From positions 1,321-42,302 of the forward strand of contig DFLI01000105.1 in assembly GCA_002373715.1 (NCBI GenBank): a stretch of 40,982 bases of DNA, in the 5' to 3' direction. The notes under the pieces were generated by a model. The model saw only the letters and a list, made by a program, of their open reading frames with translations, was not told where the DNA came from and ran no database searches. The DNA is from Bacteroidales bacterium UBA3623 (lineage in GTDB: Bacteria; Bacteroidota; Bacteroidia; Bacteroidales; UBA932). Position 1 is the stretch's first letter, and each line of letters opens with the position of its first letter. This document shows positions 32,589 to 40,955 of the stretch, one piece after another. Made by a program: the position numbers and the translations under genes.

Positions 32589-33347
32589 ATGGGAAGAGCA
32601 TTTGAGTTCCGCAAAGAGCGTAAGATGAAGCGTTGGGGCCACATGGCCAAAACGTTCACCAAACTGGGTAAGGAAATCACCATCGCCGTCAAGCAGGGCG
32701 GTGCCGAAGTAACCGGCAACCCCCGCCTCCGCGCCCTCATCGCCGAGGCCAAGAGCGAGCAGATGCCCAAGGAAAACATCGAGCGTGCCATCAAGAAGGC
32801 CACCGAGGCCAAATCCGGAGACTTCAAGGAAATCATCTATGAAGGTTTCGGTCCCTTCGGCATTGCCTACCTGGTAGAGGCCGCTACGGATAACAACACC
32901 CGTACCGTTGCCAACGTTCGCAGCTACTTCACCAAGTGCGGCGGTTCCCTGCAAACCAGCGGTTCCGTGGCCTTCATGTTCGACCACAAGTGCGTTTTCC
33001 GCATCAAGGAAGACCCTGCTAAGCCCATCGACGTAGAAGAACTGGAGCTTGAGCTCATAGACTTCGGTGCCGAGGAAGTGTTCAAGCAGGAAGTGGAAGA
33101 CGAAGACGAGAACGTGACGGTGGAAATCTCCATCTACGGAGACTACAGCGCCTACGGCCAAATCCAGAAGTATATTGAGGAAAAGGGTTACGAACTCATT
33201 TCCGGCGGCTTCGAGCAAATCCCCAACGTAGACCTCAAGGAGGTAACTCCCGAGCAGCGCGCTACCCTGGACAAGCTCACCGGCCTCCTGGAAGATGACG
33301 AAGACGTTACCAACGTCTACACCACCCTGGCCCCTGAAGCTGAATAA
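32589..33347 (+). CDS. yebC: YebC/PmpR family protein
   Basis: A 252-residue, full-length YebC-family protein: MGRAFEFRKERKMKRWGHM at the start, IAVKQGGAEVTGNPRLRALIAEAK, MPKENIERAIKK, then EGFGPFGIAYLVEAATDNNTR and an acidic C-terminal domain with LLEDDEDVTNVYTTL. The family was described as DNA-binding regulators; more recent work links members to relieving ribosome stalling at proline-rich or similar stretches. The sequence alone does not choose between these roles. It sits between a translocon-associated-type TPR gene and an esterase lipoprotein gene, with gaps of 2 and 3 bases. Confidence 0.95.
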   Translation: MGRAFEFRKERKMKRWGHMAKTFTKLGKEITIAVKQGGAEVTGNPRLRALIAEAKSEQMPKENIERAIKKATEAKSGDFKEIIYEGFGPFGIAYLVEAATDNNTRTVANVRSYFTKCGGSLQTSGSVAFMFDHKCVFRIKEDPAKPIDVEELELELIDFGAEEVFKQEVEDEDENVTVEISIYGDYSAYGQIQKYIEEKGYELISGGFEQIPNVDLKEVTPEQRATLDKLTGLLEDDEDVTNVYTTLAPEAE

Positions 33348-33350
33348 ATA

Positions 33351-34247
33351 GTGCGGAAGATTCTCCCGCTCATACTTTGTGTTATCCTGAGCTCTTCGTG
33401 CGGTGTTCTCCGCATTAAGAGCTCAGAAAGGTATGTATCAGGGCCTGCCATCAGGGACGATTATAAGCCGCAAGGTATTGTAGAAGAGATAGTTCAGCCT
33501 TGCAGCATCCCCGGGCCCACAGAGCGCAGAATCATTGCCTACCTGCCGGCAGACTACTACCAAAGCAGCGAACGCTATCCTGTTCTATACCTCCTTCACG
33601 GAGCCCGCGGCTACGAGACCTCCTGGATTCGCTACGGAGAGGTTTATCATACAGCCGACAGCCTCTGGGCTGAGGGCAAGGCCGTGCCTTGCATTATCAT
33701 CATGCCCAACGTCAATCAGTATAAGGACGACGAAGACTACGACGGCGGCCGCTTCAAAGATGCTTTTGAAAGCATCCTGGAAGTGGATGGCCTTGTAGAA
33801 TCGGCCTTTATGCACGACGTTGTAGGCCTGGTGGACAGCCTGTACCGAACCAAGAGAGACGGCGCCAACCGCGCCATTGCCGGCCTCTCCATCGGCGCAT
33901 ATCAGAGCATCTATTTCGGGGCCAATTACCCCGAGTCCTTCGGCTATATCGGGGCCATGTCTCCCTATATGTGGAGTCTGGGCCATCCCAGTGTTACCCG
34001 CTGGAAGTTTTATAGCCGGCTTCACAAGAAAATGAAACGGCAGTTTGAGGAGTATCCGCCCAAGGGTTATTACCTGTATGCGGGCACCTGGGACATGATG
34101 CGTCCCCCTACCAATCATCTGCACATGTATATGGCCGAAAAAGGATACCCGCACACGTATATGTTATATCCGGAATCTCACGACTGGCCCCAGGGCTGGA
34201 CGCAGGAGCTGAAAGAAATGATGCAGCGGATATTCAAAGAGCAATAG
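33351..34247 (+). CDS. CE1/esterase D-type lipoprotein esterase
   Basis: A 298-residue alpha/beta hydrolase with a GTG start 3 bases after yebC. MRKILPLILCVILSSSC gives a lipoprotein signal (Cys17), which supports this start. YPVLYLLHGARGYETSW carries the oxyanion-hole region, AGLSIGAYQS holds the nucleophile Ser180 in GxSxG, and the likely acid and base are Asp248 (GTWDMM) and His277 (ESHDW). The fold belongs to the esterase D/putative feruloyl esterase group (PF00756-like). Many relatives remove feruloyl or acetyl groups from plant polysaccharides, fitting the GH3 enzymes nearby, but the substrate is not fixed by sequence. The glycosyltransferase starts 3 bases after its stop. Confidence 0.82.
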   Translation: MRKILPLILCVILSSSCGVLRIKSSERYVSGPAIRDDYKPQGIVEEIVQPCSIPGPTERRIIAYLPADYYQSSERYPVLYLLHGARGYETSWIRYGEVYHTADSLWAEGKAVPCIIIMPNVNQYKDDEDYDGGRFKDAFESILEVDGLVESAFMHDVVGLVDSLYRTKRDGANRAIAGLSIGAYQSIYFGANYPESFGYIGAMSPYMWSLGHPSVTRWKFYSRLHKKMKRQFEEYPPKGYYLYAGTWDMMRPPTNHLHMYMAEKGYPHTYMLYPESHDWPQGWTQELKEMMQRIFKEQ

Positions 34248-34250
34248 ACT

Positions 34251-35420
34251 ATGAAGATTCTTCTAGTAATCAATAATTATTATATGAAGGGAAACGGCAT
34301 GGCAGCGAGTGCCCGCCGAACGGCCCAATACCTGAAAGAAGCCGGCCACGAGGTTCGTGTCCTGTCCGGTCCCAACAAGTACGAAGACCAGCCGCAGCCA
34401 GAGTTCTGCCTCAAGGAATTCATCTTTCCCTTGCTCCAGCCCATCATCGCAGCCCAAGGTTTCAGCTACGCTTCCAGCGACCCCAAGATCATCGAGGAAG
34501 CCGTCCGTTGGGCCGATGTGGTACACCTGGAAGAAGCCTTCGTGCTGGAAATCAGAACCATCAAGATTGCCAAGAAGTTAGGAAAGCCCATCACGGCCAC
34601 CTATCACCTGCATCCGGAGAACATCACCAATTCCCTGGGTCCCCTGCGCCATTGGAAAGGATTAAACCGTGCTATCCTTCGTTGCATGCGCAATTGGGTA
34701 TTTAACTACTGCAGCTATGTCCAGTGTCCCACGGAAAATGTCCTGGACCGCCTGCGCCGCTATCACTTCAAGTCTCAATTAGCCTTGATTTCCAATGGCG
34801 TCATTGCCGACGATTGCACACGGCCGCAAGAAATGCCCGAAGATTACGAAGATCCTAACCGTCCCCTCCGGGTGGTGTATATCGGCCGCCTGTCCAAGGA
34901 AAAAGATCAGTCCACGCTGCTGGATGCGATGCGTTTCAGCTCCTATGCCAAGAGAATCCAGCTCATTTTTGCCGGCAATGGTCCCGATGCCAAACGTATC
35001 AAACGGAAAGCCCACAAACTCTACGAAGAAGGAATTGTGGGATATGAGCCCCAGTTCGTATTCCTGGACCGTAACGGCCTGAGGAGACTGGTGGCCGATG
35101 CAGACCTTTGCGCCCACTGCGCCACCATTGAAGTGGAAGGCCTTTCCATCATGGAAGCCATGCAGCAGGCTGCCGTTCCCGTGATTGCCGTAGGTCCCTA
35201 CTCCGGTACCGCCCAGTTTGCCCTGGACCGCCGCAGCCGCTTCCCGGAAAGGAACCCCGAGGCCCTGGCCAACCGCATAGACTACTGGCTGGCCAATCCC
35301 GAGGAGCGCTGGGAAATGGGACACATATACGCAAAAGAAATCCAGAAGTACGACATCCGGCGCTCCGTAGCCGCACTTCTGGATATGTTCCAGAAAGCTA
35401 TAGATCTAAATAAAGCCTAA
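34251..35420 (+). CDS. GT4 family glycosyltransferase
   Basis: A 389-residue GT-B protein. MKILLVINNYYMKGNGMAAS is the N-terminal Rossmann strand with acceptor loop. SNGV (181-184) and YIGRLSKEKD (210-219) mark the start of the donor domain, and EVEGLSIMEAMQQ (294-306) is the E-x7-E motif of retaining GT4 enzymes. It likely transfers a sugar from a nucleotide donor to a lipid or glycan in the cytoplasm; donor and acceptor are unknown. A C-terminal helical segment ends the operon. The terminator begins 9 bases after its stop, inside the end of the convergent MgtC-like gene. Confidence 0.88.
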   Translation: MKILLVINNYYMKGNGMAASARRTAQYLKEAGHEVRVLSGPNKYEDQPQPEFCLKEFIFPLLQPIIAAQGFSYASSDPKIIEEAVRWADVVHLEEAFVLEIRTIKIAKKLGKPITATYHLHPENITNSLGPLRHWKGLNRAILRCMRNWVFNYCSYVQCPTENVLDRLRRYHFKSQLALISNGVIADDCTRPQEMPEDYEDPNRPLRVVYIGRLSKEKDQSTLLDAMRFSSYAKRIQLIFAGNGPDAKRIKRKAHKLYEEGIVGYEPQFVFLDRNGLRRLVADADLCAHCATIEVEGLSIMEAMQQAAVPVIAVGPYSGTAQFALDRRSRFPERNPEALANRIDYWLANPEERWEMGHIYAKEIQKYDIRRSVAALLDMFQKAIDLNKA

Positions 35421-35421
35421 G

Positions 35422-36054
35422 CTAATCTAAACTCTCCACCTTGATGTTGGGGAGTTTTTTTATCATTTCCATTATCTTCCCGGGGTATTCCTGCTTTCTG
35501 ACAAGGAGGGAAATATCGACCTTGTAGCCTTCATCCTTCCTGGACCAGGAGCAGGTGGAAAACTTCTTGCCAAACATCTTGTACAGATCTTCCAAGTATT
35601 CCAGAGAAGAGACGGAAACCGTCATATGCACCTGCTTATCCCCCAGTTTGAAGGTATAGAAGTGCATGGCTTCCATACACATAATGAGGACGATCAGGCA
35701 AAGGAAGGCCATGCGATACAGGCCGCTTCCGATAGCCAGGCCGATAGCACCCGTTACCCAGATACCCGCTGCCGTGGTAAGACCCACCACGTGACTGCCG
35801 GTCTTCATAATGATACCACCGCAGACGAAACCCAGGCCACCCACTACGCCGGCGGCGATACGGGCAGCATCAAACTTCACCGCATCCGGGAAACCATACT
35901 GGGAAATAATCATAAACAAACAGGCGCCCATAGCCACCAGCAGATGCGTGCGCACCCCGGCTCCCTTCCCGCGGAATTCACGCTCGTAACCAATGATTGC
36001 GCCAACGATTCCCGCCGATACCAGGCGGATACAAAGTTCTAATTCTAGTGTCAT
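35422..36054 (-). CDS. MgtC/SapB family membrane protein
   Basis: A 210-residue protein. The N-terminal ~135 residues have four to five membrane segments with the MgtC core pattern GAIIGYEREFRGKGAGVRTHLLVAMGACLFM, then RIAAGVVGGLGFVCGGIIMK and GLTTAAGIWVTGAIGLAIGSG. The C-terminal ~70 residues form a soluble ACT-like domain. In pathogens MgtC supports growth at low Mg2+ and within phagosomes; SapB-type members in gut commensals have no firm role. A perfect -7 element lies only 4 bases before the ATG, so its mRNA may be leaderless and its product quantity set mainly by transcription. Confidence 0.9.
   Translation of the reverse strand: MTLELELCIRLVSAGIVGAIIGYEREFRGKGAGVRTHLLVAMGACLFMIISQYGFPDAVKFDAARIAAGVVGGLGFVCGGIIMKTGSHVVGLTTAAGIWVTGAIGLAIGSGLYRMAFLCLIVLIMCMEAMHFYTFKLGDKQVHMTVSVSSLEYLEDLYKMFGKKFSTCSWSRKDEGYKVDISLLVRKQEYPGKIMEMIKKLPNIKVESLD
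35429..35461 (+). terminator. Intrinsic terminator of the TPR-yebC-esterase-GT operon
   Basis: AAACTCTCC (35429-35437) pairs with GGGGAGTTT (35449-35457) with one G-T pair, followed by T to 35461. It starts 8 bases after the glycosyltransferase stop and lies inside the last codons of the convergent MgtC-like gene. Confidence 0.8.
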
Positions 36055-36058
36055 AATG

Positions 36059-36066
36059 CAAAAATA
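36059..36066 (-). promoter_or_regulatory. -7 promoter element of the MgtC-like gene
   Basis: The minus strand reads TATTTTTG, an exact TAnnTTTG match, with only CATT between it and the ATG. Confidence 0.65.
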
Positions 36067-36079
36067 GCATTTTTTTACA

Positions 36080-36115
36080 AAGAAAGCACGTCCGGGATCC
36101 CGAACGTGCTTTCTT
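36080..36115 (-). terminator. Strong hairpin terminator after the first GH3 gene
   Basis: AAGAAAGCACGT (36080-36091) pairs perfectly with ACGTGCTTTCTT (36104-36115), and the inner CGGGATCCCG also pairs. It begins 14 bases after the GH3 stop on the minus strand and separates it from the MgtC-like promoter. A T-rich end is part of the stem; the tail beyond it is short. Confidence 0.8.
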
Positions 36116-36129
36116 ATGCGTATGAAGTC

Positions 36130-38430
36130 TTACTTAGCCTGAGGGGCCAGTACATTGTGAACCGGCCAGTTCTGGGCCTTCTTGAGGGCAAAGGGAGCGG
36201 TGGCGCGGATATCGTCCACGGAAGCGCCGAACTGCACCTTGTAGTTACCGGCAGCAGCTTCCCAGGCGCTGGCAGCCTCGTTGAAGGAGGCCAGTTCGTA
36301 GGCGCTCACCTTCATGGTGATGGTCTGGCTTTCACCAGGTTTCAGTTCCTTGGTCTTTCCAAAAGCCTTGAGTTCGCGGGCGGGCTTGTCCAGGCCGCCG
36401 GCAGGAGCGCTTACATAGAGTTCTACCACTTCCTTACCGGCCACGGCACCCGTATTGGTAACGGTGATGCTGGCGGTGAAACCATCCTTCTCTGCCTTTA
36501 CAACGGGCTTGGAGTATGCGAAGCTGGTGTAGCTGAGGCCGAAGCCGAAAGGATAGGAGACGGCCACGTCACGGGTGACGAAGTGGCGGTAGCCCACCCA
36601 GATGCCTTCCTCATACTTGGTGTAGTCCACATCCTTCTGCGGCTGACGGGGACCCCAGGAGAAGCCGCGGGAAGCGGTGGCATTATAATTATAAGGGAAG
36701 TTGGCGCTGGACGGATGATCCATGAAGTTCACGGGGAAGGTCATGGGCAGCTTGCCGGAAGGGTTCACCTTGCCGGTGAGAACGTCCGCAACGGCATTGG
36801 CACCTTCCTGACCGGGGCTCCAAGGCAGCACGATGGCGTCTACCAGGTTCTTCCAGGAGTTGGTCTCAATGACACCGCCCACATTCAGGACAACAATCAC
36901 TTTCTTGCCCTGAGCGTGGAAGGAAGTACTTACGTCGCGAAGGAGATCCCTCTCCACATTGGTGAGTTCGAAATCGTCAATCTGCTTGCGGTCTGCACCT
37001 TCACCGGCGTTGCGGCCCAGAACCACCACGGCCACATCATTGGCCTTGGCTTCATTCTCAATGGCGGCGGCGGGGATGGCAATCTCGGAGAGCTTGCGGC
37101 TGAAGAACCAGGAGAAACCGGTATTGGAGAGGCCCTTCTGGGCCTTGTCATAGGCAACGTAGGCGTTGTAGTAGTCCACCAGGGCTTTGTCCAGGGTGAA
37201 ACCGGCATTCTGCATGCCTTCTACCATATTCACAACATAAGCCTTGTTCACGTCTCCGGAACCGGTACCACCGGCCACGAAGTCCAGGGCAGAGATACCG
37301 TAAAGAGCTACCTTTTCAGTTCCCTTGAGCGGGAGGGCGGCATTCTCGTTGCGGAGAAGGACAATGGCCTCACCGGCGGCCTTGCGGGCCACAGCGGCAT
37401 GAGCCTTCAGGTCCGGCTTGTTGGAGAACTTATAACCCTTGAAGCGGGGGGTACGGACAATGTAGTTCAGCATATTGCGCACATTGCGGTCCAGTTCTTC
37501 CTGGGAGATAGTGCCATCCTGCACTCCGGCAATGATGCGGTCAATCTCGTTCTGGTTACCGGGTTCCATGAGGTCGTTACCGGCCTTGGTGCTCTTGACG
37601 GTACCGGCCTTGTTGCCCCAGTCCGTCATCACGATGCCCTGGAAGCCCCACTCGTCGCGAAGAACGGTGGTCAGGAGGCCTTCGCTCTGCTGGGTGTAGT
37701 CTCCGTTCAGCTTGTTGTAGGAGCTCATCACCGTCCAGGGCTGGGCTTCCTTCACGGCAATCTCAAAGTTCTTGAGATAGATTTCGCGGAGGGCGCGCTG
37801 GGAAATGATGGCGTCGTCCTCGTTGCGGTTGGTTTCCTGGTTGTTGGCGGCATAGTGCTTGATGGAAGTACCCACACCGTTGCTCTGGATACCCTTCACA
37901 TAGGCAGCAGCCATCTTACCGGACAGGAGCGGGTCTTCGGAGAAATACTCGAAGTTACGGCCGCACAGGGGGTTACGATGAATATTCATACCGGGGGCCA
38001 GGAGCACGTCTACGCCATACTCCAGTACCTCGTTACCCATGGCCTTGGTTACATCCTCTACCAGAGAGAGATCCCAGGAGCTGGCCAGGAGGGTTCCCAC
38101 AGGGAAACCGGTGCAATAGTACGTATTGGCATCACCGGGACGGGTGGGCTGAATACGCAGGCCGGCAGGGCCGTCGGCCAATACCGTCACGGGAATTCCC
38201 AGGCGGTCAATATTGCGGGTGTTACCGGCTGCACCGGGCACATTGGCCGACACACCGGAGGTGACGCCGTTCACCATAGCAGCACGGGCGCCGCCCACCA
38301 ACAGGGTGGCTTTCTCCTGCAGGGTCATGGCCTTCAGGACTTCTTCAACATTGTCTGCACGCAGCTGAGGCTGGGCAAAGGCCACAAAGGTCATGCTCAG
38401 GGCTGCAAGAGTCAAAAGGATTTTTTTCAT
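36130..38430 (-). CDS. GH3 beta-glucosidase-like glycoside hydrolase, secreted by type I signal
   Basis: 766 residues from the ATG at 38428-38430, chosen because MKKILLTLAALSMTFVAFAQ is a type I signal peptide cleaved after AFAQ or close by. The GH3 N-terminal domain has VLADGPAGLR, PGMNIHRNPLCGRNFEYFSEDP, KHYAANNQETNR (Lys191-His192 sugar contact) and the nucleophile Asp270 in GIVMTDWGNK. The second GH3 domain holds the acid/base region, and a C-terminal fibronectin III-like domain (about 650-766) contains VAGKEVVELYVSAPAGGLDKPARELKAF. Such enzymes release glucose or related sugars from beta-linked oligosaccharides in the periplasm. It is divergent from a close GH3 paralogue, 36 bases after its -7 element. 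Confidence 0.93.
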   Translation of the reverse strand: MKKILLTLAALSMTFVAFAQPQLRADNVEEVLKAMTLQEKATLLVGGARAAMVNGVTSGVSANVPGAAGNTRNIDRLGIPVTVLADGPAGLRIQPTRPGDANTYYCTGFPVGTLLASSWDLSLVEDVTKAMGNEVLEYGVDVLLAPGMNIHRNPLCGRNFEYFSEDPLLSGKMAAAYVKGIQSNGVGTSIKHYAANNQETNRNEDDAIISQRALREIYLKNFEIAVKEAQPWTVMSSYNKLNGDYTQQSEGLLTTVLRDEWGFQGIVMTDWGNKAGTVKSTKAGNDLMEPGNQNEIDRIIAGVQDGTISQEELDRNVRNMLNYIVRTPRFKGYKFSNKPDLKAHAAVARKAAGEAIVLLRNENAALPLKGTEKVALYGISALDFVAGGTGSGDVNKAYVVNMVEGMQNAGFTLDKALVDYYNAYVAYDKAQKGLSNTGFSWFFSRKLSEIAIPAAAIENEAKANDVAVVVLGRNAGEGADRKQIDDFELTNVERDLLRDVSTSFHAQGKKVIVVLNVGGVIETNSWKNLVDAIVLPWSPGQEGANAVADVLTGKVNPSGKLPMTFPVNFMDHPSSANFPYNYNATASRGFSWGPRQPQKDVDYTKYEEGIWVGYRHFVTRDVAVSYPFGFGLSYTSFAYSKPVVKAEKDGFTASITVTNTGAVAGKEVVELYVSAPAGGLDKPARELKAFGKTKELKPGESQTITMKVSAYELASFNEAASAWEAAAGNYKVQFGASVDDIRATAPFALKKAQNWPVHNVLAPQAK

Positions 38431-38466
38431 ATAAGTGTTTTTAATATAAATGGTTTTTGACAACTA

Positions 38467-38474
38467 CAAAGTTA
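38467..38474 (-). promoter_or_regulatory. -7 promoter element of the first GH3 gene
   Basis: The minus strand reads TAACTTTG, matching TAnnTTTG exactly, 36 bases before the ATG. Confidence 0.65.
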
Positions 38475-38549
38475 GCCGTTCCCGTGTTCAAAAGTTTATC
38501 ATTATTGTGCAAAATCATTCCTTTTTCTTCTTTTTCCGCAATTAACGGC

Positions 38550-38557
38550 TATCTTTG
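38550..38557 (+). promoter_or_regulatory. -7 promoter element of the second GH3 gene
   Basis: TATCTTTG matches TAnnTTTG exactly, 40 bases before the ATG at 38598. Confidence 0.65.
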
Positions 38558-38597
38558 TATAGTTAAAGTGACTACAATAATATACACTAATAATCTT

Positions 38598-40901
38598 ATG
38601 AAACGCGTTATCCTGATTTCTGCCGCCGTCCTGGCCCTTGCCGGTTGCCAGAGCGGTGAGCCCCAGCTGGCCAAGTCCTCCGTGGACAAAGTACTCAAGG
38701 CCATGACGCTGGAAGAAAAAGTTCACTTCGTAATTGGCATGGGCATGGCCGGCTCGGACGGTAGTACCGCCGTCGTGGGCGCAACTGAGGACATTGTTCC
38801 CGGTGCCGCCGGTACCACCTACCCCATCCCCCGCCTGGGTATTCCCAGCATCGTGCTGGCCGACGGCCCCGCCGGCCTTCGCATCAACCCCACCCGCGAG
38901 AACGACCCTAACACCTATTACTGCACCCACTTCCCCATCGGCACCCTGCTTTCCAGCACCTGGAACCAGGAACTGGTGGAGAACGTAGGTGAAGCCATGG
39001 GTGAAGAAGTGCATGAATACGGGGCCGATGTATACCTGGCTCCCGCCCTCAACATCCACCGCAACCCGCTGAACGGACGCAACTTCGAGTACTATTCCGA
39101 AGACCCTGTGGTAGCCGGTAAAACCGCTGCCGCCTATGTGCGTGGCGTCCAGAAGAACGACGTGGGCACCTCCGCCAAGCACTTCGCCTTCAACAACCAG
39201 GAAACCAACCGCACCGGCAACAACGCCATCATCAGCCCCCGCGCCCAGCGTGAGATTTACCTGAAGGGTTTTGAGATCACGGTGAAAGAGGCCGACCCTT
39301 GGACCATCATGAGCTCCTACAACAAGATTAACGGCACCTACACCGCCCAGAGCCGGGATCTGATTACCACCATCCTGCGTGACGAATGGGGCTTCAAAGG
39401 CCTGGTCATGACCGACTGGTTCGGTGGAGATAACGGCGCCGAGGCCATCGCCGCCGGTAACGACATGCTCCAGCCCGGCACCGCCCTTCAGTACCAGCAA
39501 ATCATGGGTGCCCTCAAGGACAGCACTCTCACCGAGGCCGAACTGGACGTTTGCGTAAGGCGCTGCCTGGAACTGGTGAAGAAGAGCCCCAAGGTGAAAG
39601 GCTATGCCTACACCAACAAGCCGGACCTGAAGGCTCACGCCCAGGTAACCCGCCAGAGCGCCCTGGAAGGCATGGTACTGCTGGAGAACAACGGCGTACT
39701 GCCCCTCAAGGACGTTAAGAACGTGGCCGTATTCGGCTGCACCTCCTTCGATTTCATCGCCGGTGGTACCGGTTCCGGTAACGTGAACCGCGCCTACACG
39801 GTGTCCCTGCTGGACGGCCTCAAGAACGCCGGCTTCAACGTGGACGAAAGCAAGAAGGAAGCCACCCTCAAGCACATTGCCGATGAGGCTGCCGCTTTCA
39901 GGGCTTCTCAGGACGCCAACGACATGCTGGCTGCCTTCTACCCTGTTCCCCGCCCTACCGAACTGGTTCCGAGTGCCAAGGAAATGGCTGCATCGGCCCA
40001 GGCCAATGACATTGCCATCATCACCTTCGGTCGCAACTCCGGAGAATTCTTCGACCGCAGCGCAGCAGACTTCGAGCTCAGCGCCAGCGAGCGCAAGCTC
40101 CTGGAAACCGTCACCAAGGCCTTCCACAAAGTGGGCAAGAAAGTGGTGGTTGTGCTCAACGTGGGTGGCGTCATCGAGACCCACTCCTGGAGCTGGATGC
40201 CCGACGCCGTTCTCCTGGCCTGGCAGGCCGGTCAGGAAGGCGGCAACTCCGTGACCGATATCCTTACCGGTGTGGAGAGCCCCTCCGGCAAGCTGCCTAT
40301 GACCTTCCCCATGAACCTCATGGATGCCGCTTCTTCCCTGAACTTCCCCATCGACGCCACCAACGACGTTTACTTCATGAACCGTCGCGAAGACGTGGGC
40401 CTCAAGGACGTAGACCAGACCGACTATGCCGAGGGCATTTATGTGGGTTACCGCTGGTTTGACAAGTACAACATCTCCGTGGCCTATCCTTTCGGTTACG
40501 GCCTCAGCTATACCTCCTTCGAGTACAGCGAGCCCACCGTCAAGAACGACGGCAAAACCATCACCGCCACCATCAACGTGAAGAACGTGGGTGAAGTGGC
40601 CGGCAAGGAAGCCGTTCAGCTTTACGTGAGCGCTCCCGAGAGCAACCTGGACAAGCCCGTGAAGGAACTCAAGGCCTATGCCAAGACCGACAAGCTGGCC
40701 CCCGGCAAGTCCCAGACCCTCACCCTCAGCTTCCCCACCTCCGAGCTTGCCTCCTTCGATGAAGATAAGAGCGCATGGGTAGTGGATGCAGGCACCTACA
40801 CCTTCTCCTTCGGCGCCTCCTCCAGAGACATCCGCTGCACCGCTACGGCCGATGCCGCCGCCTCCGAGGTTCCCGCCCACCGAGTGCTCCTGAAAAAGTA
40901 A
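38598..40901 (+). CDS. GH3 beta-glucosidase-like glycoside hydrolase, lipoprotein
   Basis: 767 residues from the ATG at 38598. I prefer this start because MKRVILISAAVLALAGC is a lipoprotein signal (Cys17); the in-frame sequence upstream covers the promoter. Motifs parallel the divergent neighbour: VLADGPAGLR, PALNIHRNPLNGRNFEYYSEDP, KHFAFNNQETNR and the nucleophile Asp273 in GLVMTDWFGG. The second domain has HSWSWMPDAVLLAWQAGQEGG and the C-terminus has the fibronectin III-like VAGKEAVQLYVSAPESNLDKPVKELKAY. The catalytic set is complete. Lipid anchoring, probably to the outer membrane, contrasts with the soluble neighbour, so the two may act on the same glycan on either side of, or at different points along, the membrane. 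A strong terminator follows. Confidence 0.93.
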   Translation: MKRVILISAAVLALAGCQSGEPQLAKSSVDKVLKAMTLEEKVHFVIGMGMAGSDGSTAVVGATEDIVPGAAGTTYPIPRLGIPSIVLADGPAGLRINPTRENDPNTYYCTHFPIGTLLSSTWNQELVENVGEAMGEEVHEYGADVYLAPALNIHRNPLNGRNFEYYSEDPVVAGKTAAAYVRGVQKNDVGTSAKHFAFNNQETNRTGNNAIISPRAQREIYLKGFEITVKEADPWTIMSSYNKINGTYTAQSRDLITTILRDEWGFKGLVMTDWFGGDNGAEAIAAGNDMLQPGTALQYQQIMGALKDSTLTEAELDVCVRRCLELVKKSPKVKGYAYTNKPDLKAHAQVTRQSALEGMVLLENNGVLPLKDVKNVAVFGCTSFDFIAGGTGSGNVNRAYTVSLLDGLKNAGFNVDESKKEATLKHIADEAAAFRASQDANDMLAAFYPVPRPTELVPSAKEMAASAQANDIAIITFGRNSGEFFDRSAADFELSASERKLLETVTKAFHKVGKKVVVVLNVGGVIETHSWSWMPDAVLLAWQAGQEGGNSVTDILTGVESPSGKLPMTFPMNLMDAASSLNFPIDATNDVYFMNRREDVGLKDVDQTDYAEGIYVGYRWFDKYNISVAYPFGYGLSYTSFEYSEPTVKNDGKTITATINVKNVGEVAGKEAVQLYVSAPESNLDKPVKELKAYAKTDKLAPGKSQTLTLSFPTSELASFDEDKSAWVVDAGTYTFSFGASSRDIRCTATADAAASEVPAHRVLLKK

Positions 40902-40920
40902 GCGAGAGCATCTTGATAAA

Positions 40921-40955
40921 AGAAATCCTGCCCGGCTGGGCAGGATTTCTTTTTA
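40921..40955 (+). terminator. Intrinsic terminator after the second GH3 gene
   Basis: AGAAATCCTGCCC (40921-40933) pairs perfectly with GGGCAGGATTTCT (40938-40950) around a GGCT loop, followed by T to 40954. It begins 20 bases after the GH3 stop. The last 27 bases of the window show nothing further. Confidence 0.92.

Noticed and set aside
36106..38460. A 784-codon open frame antisense to the first GH3 gene, and a similar 792-codon frame antisense to the second (38502-40880)
   Set aside because: Both are byproducts of the strong codon bias of GH3 genes. Their translations are low-complexity Gly/Val/His sequence with no signal peptide or domain.
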